NCBI GenBank assembly: GCA_004194705.1
Contig: SADC01000106.1
Location: 62,001 to 126,000, forward strand
DNA: 64,000 bases
Direction of reading: 5' to 3'
DNA from: Ditylenchus dipsaci
Taxonomy: Eukaryota > Nematoda > Chromadorea > Rhabditida > Anguinidae
A program made the translations under genes and the position numbers. The notes beneath the pieces were generated by a model, which did not search any database, had not been told where the DNA came from, and worked only from the letters and a program-made list of their open reading frames with translations. Position 1 is the first letter of the stretch; each line of letters begins with the position of its first letter. Shown here piece after piece: positions 10,199-22,100 of the stretch.

Positions 10199-13100
10199 AT
10201 GGTGAAATTAGACCGCTTTGATATTGAATTCACCAATCCGGAACAGGCGTATTTCGCGGGTCAGGAAGTGGCTGGAAAGGTAACTTGTATGATTTTTGAA
10301 AATTATTCCAGCCAATCTTTCAAAATGTCGAGAATGCTCTGGAATGTTACTACCGTAAAAAATATCTAATTATTTTGGTAATCATTTTTCAACTGCTTTC
10401 AAAATCGCCGAAAATAAGATAGATCTCGAAACTTTTGGGTGCTCAAGCAAAATTTAAAAAGCGGAGTTGGTAAATCTGGTGTCAGTTAAGAAATTGGAGG
10501 AAGCAGGCCCGCAAAATCATTCTCTCTGGGCTGAGATAAAGGTCATCATAATCAGGGGGGGGGGTTCTCATTACCGGGTGGATGAAAAGTCCGTGCGGAT
10601 TTTTCGAATCAATTTTTTATGCATGACTTTTTCGACCTTCTTGTGTAGCCCTATTATTACTCTTTGAAGTGTGTTATCATTTTTATAGGAATTATTAAGT
10701 CAGCATTTAGCTCCAAACACTTGTGAGCATACTTGCACGGGCGCCAGCGCCAGGCGCCCAGGTCGGCGCTGGCGCCGATTTTTTACAAGCCCGGCGCCCT
10801 TGTGTTTTTTACAGCTGGCGCCGGCGCCCGAGATTTTCGGAAAGGCGCCGAATTTGTCACAATATCTGCAAAACGCATTTTCGAAAATTTTCTTAAAACT
10901 TTCCCAATTTTCTTGAATTTTTTCATAAATTGATCATTTTTGAGATGAAAATATACATTTTTTCATTATAAAAACTCAATTTACATACAAAAATACCAGT
11001 GCCGGAGCCGGCGCCCTTATTCTACCATGGCGCCCGGTGCAGAAATTTCAAAATAGCCTGGCGCCAGCGGTGGCGCCCTAATTTCACCCTGGCGCCCCGG
11101 CGCCGCTTGCGGCGCCGACGCCAAAATTTGAAAATGCTCGGCGGCACTTGCGGCGCCGGCGCCGCCATTTTCGAAAAGCCTGGCGCCGGCGCTGGCACCC
11201 TATTTCTGAAACGTGCAAATATGCTTGTGAGGTCATTTTGAGAAGTTGACGAGCTTTTTGATCATTTTAACTGTGAAATTTTTAATTCAGGGATTGGGGC
11301 TTCGTGAACATTTTGGCGATGTTATATATTGTAGCCTAACTCAAGATATACAAAACACATTTTATAGAAAGGTTTAAAAAATCTGAGTTTTGATATGTAA
11401 CTTTTTAAAATATCAATTTCTTTTAAAAATGACAAAAATCTGACAAATTGAAAAACCGTGGATTTTGGTCATTTTTTAAAGAAGAAATAAAAATTTTAAA
11501 ATACTGATTTTTATCAAAAGGCCATATCTCAAAACTCAGATATTAAAAATCCTTCAATAAAATGGGTTTTGTAGCTCTTGAGCTGCGCTATAACATTATG
11601 CTAAAATTTTGATGAAACCCCAACCCCTGAAATGAAATTTAATCACTTAAAGTGCTCGTAAACTTTTAAAAATGACCTTACACGTGTTTGGAGCTAAATG
11701 CTCGCTTTTTTTAAATAATCCATACGAAACCGACGGCACATTTTAAACATTTTGGATGAAAAAACCCCTAAAAATTTCCTGAACATTTGTTCGAAATATC
11801 CGCAAAGACTTTTCTTCCACCCGGCAGAGAGGGGTAAGCTATAAGAGAAATACGGTAAATGTCTTAAGTAATATGTGGCCTACTGTTAGGATATGAAATT
11901 ACTTTACATGGCTGTAAATACATCTTGAAAACTTTTAAAATGACAAAATTCAACAAAAAATGGTCTTATATCAGGGCTCCCAACGTCTTTCATTTAACAC
12001 TCAAAAGGCTGTTTGTACCAATGCGAGCGTCTTGTTCAGAATTTCACGCTGGACAAGATAGGAGAAAAAATTCTCTTAAAAAGTGCTCTCGATATGAGAT
12101 GGTTCGGAGTCTCTTTATTTATTTGATTGTATCTGCTTACATGACATCAATTCCACGTAGCTAAAACACTTATCTGGTGCAGAATTTGACGAGCTTTCAA
12201 ATAAATACAAGTTAACTCGGTTAAGTGGACGTATAACACTCAAAATATTAGCACTATTCAAAAGAAATTTGAAATAAAAAATTTAGTTCTTTTTTATAAG
12301 AATCGAAAAATTGTTGATATCACCGTTTATTTTACAGCACTTGACTGTAACAGAAAACGCAGAAACTGCACACAATTTTGATACCAAAACAAGGCAGCAA
12401 GTTTTGAGAGAAAGTTGCTCGAACATCAACAAATTTGTTGGTGCGTCAGCTTTTTACGGGTTATTTCAAATTGACGCTTTTGTGGCGTTCTGTATTTTTA
12501 TGTTTTTTGGGACTTAGGACACACGTTTGAGCCCATATCAACGTTAACTCGCCTAAATTTACACAAAAAAAATTCTGTCTGAAAATCATGAAAATACAGA
12601 ACGCCACAAAAGGCGCGAATTTGAAATAACCCGTAAAAAGCCGACGCACCAACAAATTTGCTGATGTTTGATCTACTTGTTTTGGCATCAAAATGATGTG
12701 AATTTTCTGCGTTTTCTGTTACAGTTAAGTATTGTAAAATAAACGGTGATATCAACAATTTCTCGATCCTTTAAATAAGAATTAAATTTTTTTATTTCAA
12801 ATTTTTTTTAAAGTGCTTATATTTTGCATGTTATACCGTCACTAACCCAAGTAACCTTGTATTTATTTGAAAGCTCGTTGAATTTTGCACCAGATAAGTG
12901 TTTCAGCTGCGCAAAGTTGTTCTCCTATCAAAAAATACAATAAAATAACTGAAACAACCCAAAGCTGTCTGATTTCATAGAATCGACCCGTGAGGGTTCC
13001 ATGGAAAGAGCACTATTTCAGAGAATGTTTCTCTCCAATCTTGTCCAGCGTGAAATTCTAAACAAGACGCTCGCGTTGGTACAAACAGCCTTTTAAGTGT

Positions 13101-16100
13101 TGAAGATTTGATCTTTATTTGGGACCACAATTCTTTCAAAATTTTAAGATTTGACGTCAGAGTCTTCATTTTTTGGGCTCAAAACTCAACAAGCACTGAA
13201 TAAAATGACAATTTTTTACCAAATGTCTTTTATTATACAAAAATGTCTTTTATTTTAAGATTTTGAGTTGGGAGCCCTGTTCTAGCACTTGTTTACTTCG
13301 GGGCCCCTTATTTATAATCAATTTTTTTGCATAGACAAAGCCTCAGGCATAGACTAGGCCAATGCAAATTAAGACAAAATCAAACTTTTGTGTCAAATGT
13401 GCGTCTTATTGGTCTTTTGCGGGTATCTAAGTTGTCAGTCACTTTAGCAAAAGCGTGTTTTTAAAGCAGCCCCTACCCCCCCCCCCCCAAGTAAACAAGT
13501 GCCTTGTCCTAAATTTAAAAATTAATAAAAAAATATCGGCGCTAGCAGCGAATACCCCCCCCCCAAGCATCCGACCTTTAAAAATTGCTGTAACTACCCT
13601 TGCAAACAACAAGTTTAGGCTTAGCCCTTAGGCTTGGGGTAGGCCAGCGTACGGAAGTTGTGACTAATAAAGAGTTTACGCATATTTTCCGGGGTCTGGG
13701 ACATAAATTTGGGTACTTTTTACTAAAGTAAAAAAAGTGAAAATCGTTGGGGGGGGGGGGTATTTGCTACTAGCGTCAAAATATCTTTTCGAGACATTCA
13801 AAAACCTTAAATTTTATTCAGATAGTCATTGAGAACAGTGAAGATAAAAAACTCAATGAAATCCTATTAGAAATAAAAGGAAGAGCTAAAACTTACTGGA
13901 CAAAGCACTCGGGCAAGTCCAGGAGGCATTGCAGTTGTAGTGAACCCTACTTTTGTGAGCAGTTCAACACTCGCTACACCCACAAGTTCAATAGCAATAT
14001 AGATGAGGAGAATAAACAGGACAATGCCACTAAGCACTCTAGGCACAAGGTGGGTTTTTTTTACAAATGTGGGCTTGGAAGTGAACGAAAATTGTTGTAC
14101 AGTCGAACTCCGACATAACGCCACCCCTGGGGACCGCTATTTGGTGGCGTTATATCGGGGGTGGCGTTTAATCGGGGGCTCATTTGATTAAATTCTCGTC
14201 AAAGCTGACCAAATTGTTCCATTTTTGGGTGGCGTTATATCGGAGTTTGACTGCATTCTGAACCCTCCGAAAATGCCTCTAAATGATGTTTATTCGACGA
14301 TTAAGCTACTATGACATGCGTAAAAGATGTTTTTATGAAAATTTTTTTTGCTGAAATCGAAAACACCCCTTAAATTATATGTTTACCCCTCAAATTTTTA
14401 AAACTCATTTCGCTCGATGTTTACTTTTCAATTTTTTCATTAGTATGTAGCCCTGAACCTCTAGTTTCTAACGAGCTATGAACTGGCTCAATGCGATTTA
14501 AAAAATTGGAAAAACAAATGGTTTTTAGAAACAAAGACGTAGTTCATAAAAATGAATTTTTATCAACTTTTTCTTAGCTCATCGAGCCAGTTTATAGCTC
14601 GTTAGAAACTAGTGATTCAGGGCTACACTCTCATGCAAAAAAAAAGAAATGAGGAGTAAACACCGAGAACAATAAGTTTTAAAAATTTGAGGTGGTAAAC
14701 ACATAATTTAAGGTGGTAAACACATGATTTAAGGGTTGTTTTCACCTACAGCTAATTTATTTTTGACTAAAAACGTTTGTTCAAAAATTGACTTTTTGCT
14801 TAGGGGGACCAAGGTATACCGACCTAGATTGGTATCCAGATGCCCAAAAGAGATTTTAAAAAAATACCATATTTAACACTGGAATGCCTGATTGTCCTAA
14901 GTAGTAATTACCCTTACGTCTTTTGGCGCTAATTAAAAAAAAAAGAATTTTTTTTGTAAAGTGTGATCCGGCCCACGAATTTGTTAAAAAATGTGTAAAT
15001 CTGAAAAACTACAAAATTTCAAAATTAAAAGTCGATGTGATACAGTCAAAACTCGATATAGTCTACACCCTGGGGACCGTCTTCAGGTGTGCACTATATC
15101 GGGGTGTACGCTATATCGAGTGTTAATTCTAGTCATTTTAATCAACCGTTGGCCAAAATGATTAAATCCAGGTGTACACTATATCGGGTGTATACTATTG
15201 GGTTGGTCAAAAATTATCCGGGATATTTTATTAAGAATTATATTTATCAATGTTGCAATCATATATATTCTCTTTTCATACCATTTTTTAGCTCTGCATC
15301 TCCTCTTTCAAATGGCATATTAATCTTAGCTTGATTATTTTGGATAAGTCGCTATTTGGCTCCAAACACTTGTCAGGTCATTTTGAGAAATTGACCAGCG
15401 TTTTCATTACTTTAACTGGTCAAAATTTTAATTCTGGATTTTACGATCTAGCAACATCTTACAACTTAGTTGTAGCGCAGCTCAAGAGCTACAAAATCCA
15501 CTTTACAGAATAATTTTTGGAAATCTAAGTGTTGAGATATGGCTTTTTGAAAAAAATAGACTTTCTGAAAAAATGGCCAAAATCCAAATTATGCCAATTT
15601 TTCAGATTTTGGCCATTTTTCAGAAAGTCTATTATTTCCAAAAAGCCATATCTCAACACTTAGATTTCCAAAAATTATTCTGTAAAGTGGATTTTGTAGC
15701 TCTTGAGCTGCGCTACAACTTAGTTGTTAGATGTTGCTAGATCGTAAAATCCAGAATTGAAATTTTGACCAGTTAAACTGATGAAAACGTTGGTCAATTT
15801 CTCAAACCAATTTGACCAACCCAATATATCAAGTTTCGACTGTAATACTGCATTTTCATACAGTTTTTTTACCAACCCTAATGAATCCAACGTGTGATTC
15901 AACAGTTTTGCATATAAATGACTGAAAACCTACCAAAAGTAAAACATTCCCTAGGGCAAATTGCCTAGGGCAAAAAAGGCAAATGTTTTGTCCTTTTTAA
16001 TTTACAAAAAGGCAAAATGCTCATCCCTGGTCAGACCCAAAACGGGAACAAACTTCTGTCTTTGAATCGAGTGTTCTCAAATCGAGAGTGGACTGTACTA

Positions 16101-19100
16101 CAATTAAACTGGAAGTGATTAATTTGTTTACAGGAGAGGATATTGCCAGCTGGCCTTCACGAAATTCCCTTCTCATACACCCTGCCCAAAACTTTGCCTT
16201 CCTCATTTGAAGGGAGTTTGGGTATGTGAGATTTACGTGCAGAGCTATTGTGGAGAGACCCTGGGACTTTGATATAAGTAGCAGGAGGGCGTTCACAGTC
16301 ATTGGTATAGAGGACATTAATGAAGAAACCGAGGTGGGCTATTTTTCAGTCAAAATAGAGCGGAAGGTCAGCAGATATGCAACAGTGATTCTCTAGTGAT
16401 GTCTCAAACCAACCCTTTGTTACGAAACATTTGACCCAGACACTGAAAATACTTCGAAGTTACCGTATTTCCCTCGATAAAAGCCCGGGCTTTTATTTTT
16501 TGGATGCCTTCTAGGGGAAGGGTGCTGGCGTTATATTAGGGGACGTCTTATAATAAGAGAGGAGCTAAGATGTTATAGCCCATCCTAACATACGGTGGTC
16601 TACTCCGAGCCCAAGCTTTAAAATAAGTTTAACAACGTGATTTTGAAAAAAATATATATAGGTTCTATATGGGTTTTGCTAAGTGACCGACCTTTTCGGA
16701 TTTTATGCAAATGAACATAAAAAAAGGTTGGCGTGAAATCGAATATCGTTGAATGATTTCGAGTTCTTACTACATATCACTTTTACTCTGTATGATAGCT
16801 CAAATGAAAGCCCAGAATATTGGCGACATTTTGCAATATGAAACCTGCGACTTGTATAAAAAACTCGGACAATATCAACCAACCCAGTCAAATAAAAGCT
16901 CCCAAAATGATCGATTTTCGGAAATTTAGCTTATTTTAGCATGCAAATAAGCTCCAGTAGGTGTGAAACCCTGCGCTGATAAAAAATCTTTTTAGATCAT
17001 CTTGTTAGAGAGCTAAGAGTGTGAGGATCATTTGACACCAAACTTGTAAATAAAAGCCCCGCCCCGTTTCTGTCTCTAGTGGTTAGCAATGTCAAGCGTC
17101 GAAAATCCGATAAATAAATGAGATAAATTTTTGAAGTAATGTAATGTGAAGTAATGTGAATTTCTTTTTTTATAACGGTTATTAAAAAATGTTTGAATTC
17201 GGTTAATTTTTGAATTGGCGCCTATAAACTTGGCGTTATACGTTTCCACGGCTGTAACCGTTTTGGAAAATTTCTTTTGGAAGTAGTCGATTTTGGGAGC
17301 AGTCGTTTTGGGAGCAGTCGATTTTGGAGAAGCATTTTGAAAAGTATTCTTTTTGGACGAATGAGTTCCGATAATAACTATTTTCGGAAAATTTTTTTTC
17401 AAAATTTACTTATTTTGGAAAAATTTTCTTCGGAATTTACTTAGTAGGCAAAATAAATTGAGGATTTTTTCACTTTCGAAAAATGCTTTAAAAAGTTTCT
17501 ATTTGCGGAAACTTCCTGATTTGCACACTTTATTTAGGGTGATCTTATTTATCGCTACTATTTGCTTGTCCGTCTAATTTTTTTCTCAAAACCTAGCGAC
17601 TTATATTACATTTTGGAGGCCACCAATTTTTTTGACTTTCTATCTTTTTCAATGCAGAATGTGCTTGTGTTGACCACAAAACGGCTAATTCTTGACAGGT
17701 ACTCAAACTTATTTTAATAAACTTTTCCGTCGAAAACAGAGCGGTTTTATTTCAATTACAACATTTAAGCCAGGAAAGATCAACACATTTAAACATAGAA
17801 CAGACAAAGATTTTTACGAGGCTAATTTCTTGACCTATTTATATCGCCGCTTGGTATAGGAGGAGAAACCCGAACTTGTCTTTCACCCACGGCTGAATTT
17901 CTTTGGCCACGAATCGGTCGAATCCCCAAGACACGTGGAAGCTCAATTCGATTGGTTAAAAATTACGATAAAATTAATCAAAGGTTGTAATAAACGATAA
18001 TTACTTCGGCCCCTTACTGGCTGGTTCCATCGATCGGAAAAAGCAGCATGAGAAACCTTTGAAAGGCTGATTTAGATTCGATTTTTATTATAACTTCTGA
18101 CGGCCTCTTGCAGAACTGAAACGTCTTCACCTTCAATTCTTCTTCGTCTAGCGGAATTCGTTAAAGAAAACATTTCCAGATATTTGGCTTTTGAATGATG
18201 AACTAAAGCAAGGCTGAAATTTTGATGATAAAATAAGATAACCTACACAATTCATCTCTTAAGACACAGTGGGTTGACCAGTATTTATGAGCTTTTCTCT
18301 TGCGAAGTTCACCGTTGAGAGTTCTGTGCCGCGATTCAAGGGCGCTTGTTGTTTTGGGATTGTCTTGCATCAGTGATCCATGATGATTCCACACATCCGT
18401 TGAAAAGCGAGGAATTGTAATTCGTCCATACAAATTGGTCCCACCGATCCAAGTCTAAAATAATTGTTTGAGGGAATTCTAATTCTAATTTAAGCACCTT
18501 TGTCATATACTGAAAAATGCAGGCAATCTATCTACATCATGAAATTGTAACCGATGCGGCAATGTCAGATTTGTTAGGTCTCTGAACGCTAGAGCTACTT
18601 CTCTTATTGGCAAAAGTGGAAGTATCCGAAACTCTCTGATGTAAGCTTGAAATGCAGCATCTTTGTTGCACTTTTTCTTAAACCAAGAGTCTTAAGTTTT
18701 TTGCTCAACGAATAAGAGTAATGAAAGTAGCAGCAACGGTGTATAGCTTCTTCTAAAATAGTAACATTGTTAGACCTGAAAATTTTAGAAATATTCTCAC
18801 CACCAAAATAACGACGAGTTGCATTCCGAATTGCAACCTCGAAATCAGTCCATATTTCAGTCACTTTCCATCTTGCTTGGAACCTTCCGTGAACACACAT
18901 GCCGATAGCTTATAAGACGTTATAGTAAGACTCCTCTGACTTGTCGGCCATAAACACTGCCACAGCTGGAACGAAATTATTGTTGAAACGAACGTGAATT
19001 GCGTAAAGCTGACGCTAGCCACTTGGACGAGCAAAAAAATTTCCATCAGCAGCGAAAGACGCTGTTTCAAAAAGCTTCTAAAGATAAAGCGGCTAAAATA

Positions 19101-22100
19101 GGATACCAAAAATGGTGACTAAATTTACCTGCAGCATGAAACTCGACGACATAATAATAATTCGGTGAGCTACTGTTTGAATGCCAGAGTCATAAATAAC
19201 GAAAGGTGAGCCATCTACATGAAGCTTCCATGTTTGAGGAATAATCAAAGATGCTGGATCTGTTAAGCCTCGTGGAAACATGCACTGAAATAATCAAATA
19301 GACGTATAAAGATAAATACTGAAAGAAAAACCTTTCGAAATTCATTTGATCGCTTAAACAGCTTGATCCGGTCTAATGCGAAAAGTATCTCATCGGCAAC
19401 ACCTTCAGTAGCAGCGGAAAAAATAGAACGATTGTTTGCCTGCAAAGTTTATAGTTTTTGACAGCCTTTGTTCAATGTGGAAATTACCACTGGGTTAATG
19501 TCTGCCATTTTAAGCGCCCTGTCTATGATGACATCAACTTCTGTTTTGATGGAATCGGCTTCATGACTGTGGCTTTCTTCTGTCTCACATCGATACGTTG
19601 GAAAAGCGTGTTCTGGCTTCAGCTCTGTCCATACCCTTTTAAAGCAGTTAGCCTCACGACAGTAGAATATTACTTCCGTGTGCGAAACAGCACGATTGAG
19701 ATCGAGAATGTTGACTGCTGACTGCTGGTAAAGCTTGTAACCTTAATTAAATTAATGCATATCAATACACAATAACAAGTGATTATACCTGAATAAATGA
19801 GGATGAGTTGTTTCTTCTGGCTATCGATGAATCGAAGCTGGGCTCCCTCACAAGATTTGCGACCAACAGGAAACTCGCTCGCTAATTCTTCTGGCTGTCC
19901 CTCTTCATCGCTTGAATTTCCAAAGACGTCAATTTCTTCTTCACTCTCACTGTTCATGATAGCACAACTGAAGCCAATGTCTTAAATAATTTTAAAGCAA
20001 TATTTTTGAGAGGAAAAATTGAGAGGTTATGAACTTCCAAATTAGATAACAAGAAATTGTGGGTTTCAAAAATATTCCAATCTGTTTTCATCGAAAACTG
20101 CAAAATTCTAGACTTTTTTCTTCAAAAAAATCTTTTCGCGAAATTTATTTTAACCGAAAAAATGATTTTCCAAATCAAATTCTTCGAAAACAGACTTTTC
20201 GCAAATTGGCGCCCGAAAATCGACTGCTCCCAAAATCGACTGTTCCCAAAACCGACTGCTCCCAAAATCGACTGTTCCCAAAATCTACTGTTCCCAAAAT
20301 CGACTATTTCCAAAAAGAAATTTTCCAAAACGGTTACAGCCCGTTTCCACGAAAAAGTTGCAAATGCAACTTTTTCGTGGAAACGTATACGCACCTGTCA
20401 GACAAACTTGTGCAAAATTAAAAGTTAGATCAGCATTATCAATAACAGAAATTCAAAATTTATTTAGAAAATGCACTAAAAATTAAATGAAACCCATCAG
20501 AAAAAGTTGATTAGTCTTGTATTGCATTTCGATTTTTTAGCCTCGTGTCCAATTAGCGGATTTTCCTTTCACTCTTACCTCTCACTCTCACTTTCAGTGT
20601 GTGTCCAATTAGCGGACACTTATTTTTACTATCACTTTCACTCTCACTTGCACTCAATTTCGTGTGTCCAATTAGCGGAATTTTTGAATATTCGACCAAG
20701 CAACCTCTACATCACTCCTTAGAATTGCTCAGAACCACATCCAGAGTGGCCAAAAGGCAAAAATAACTGGTTTTTTTGGGGGTTTACTAAAGGGGGTAAA
20801 CTTTTTGCGAAAATTCGATTGAGCGGATCAGATTTCGGGTCCGATAGGCTTAATCGCTCAGAATTCCAGGTTCACGGTGGTTTTGAGTGGTTCAGGGTGG
20901 ATTAGTGTGAAATTCTGGGCGATTAAGCCGATCGGACTGGAATTCTGATCCGCTCAATCGAATTTTTGCAAAAATTTTACCGCCCCCCCCCCCTCCCCCC
21001 TTAGTAAACCCCCAAAAACCAGTTATTTTTGCCTTTTGGCCACTCTGGATGTGGTTCTTGGCGATCCTAATAAGGAGAGGGGTTGGTGTAGTGCCTTACG
21101 TACTTAAAAGTGAGGTCGCTGGTTCGAATCCGGGGTGCAGAAATAAATAAAAAATTAGAAAAAATTGCCCTTCAGTCTGCCTCTCAGTCTGCCTCCCAGT
21201 CTTTTTCAGTTTCAAGTCTTTTGAAAGTTGCCGTTCACTATCGCTATCAGTCTGCCTTTCACTCTCACTTTAGGGTATTTTTTGCAGGAATTTCGAAATT
21301 CTGATATTGATAATGCTGATCTAACGGCTGTACACCGAAATATAAGCGCCAATTTGGTACTTGGTCGTTTTGGTACGCGGTCGTTTTGGTACGAAATTTT
21401 TTAGTGAGAATTGTTTCGGTAAGAGATTTTTAGTAAGAAATTTTTTGGTGACAGCACGAGAAACGGTATTTTGGTAAGAGATTTTTCAATACACAGTTAT
21501 TTCGGTAAGTAATTGTTTGGTAACAGCACGAAAAATTTCGTACCAAAACGAACGCTTACCAAAACGACCAAGTACCAAATTGGCGCGTATATTTCGGTGT
21601 ACAGCCGATCTAACTTTTAATTCTGCACAAGTTTGTCTGGAATTGCAACGCCGAGTTGTCGACAAAATATGGCTCTAAAATCACATTAGAAAAACCCAGA
21701 ACTTGGATAAATCCTTTCGTATCTAGACTATCTCCTTAACAGCTTTCACCCTCCCTTTAAGTGAATCTTGCAGGGTCCCTTGTCTAGATCAATTTTGCAG
21801 TGTTTGGATAGTGTTTGCAGTGTTGAGCAAAGCTGCACAATAATCAGGTGAGATTATGGGCCTGGCAAGCTCACTCAGAAATTCAAATTTGAATTAGCAC
21901 AAAATCGTAAAGCTTCTTTGATCATGATTGATGAACAATCATCTGTACTATGCAGGCTGCATCACTTTTATAGCTCTTGATTTCATTACATTTTTTGGAA
22001 GATCTTATAATGCTTTTAAAGGGCCATTGCCACCTGTTTTGAATTGTCCCCCGCCAATTCAACTTCTGTACGGATTTTTCAACATGGTTTCTAACAAAAC

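Noticed and set aside
20057..20428. Open frames with repeated PK.DCSQN-like peptide
   Set aside because: They translate the TCCCAAAATCGACTG array of the MULE end in all frames; no gene.
21072..21141. A functional tRNA gene
   Set aside because: The A- and B-box words are present but the acceptor and anticodon stems do not pair, so I list it only as SINE-like.
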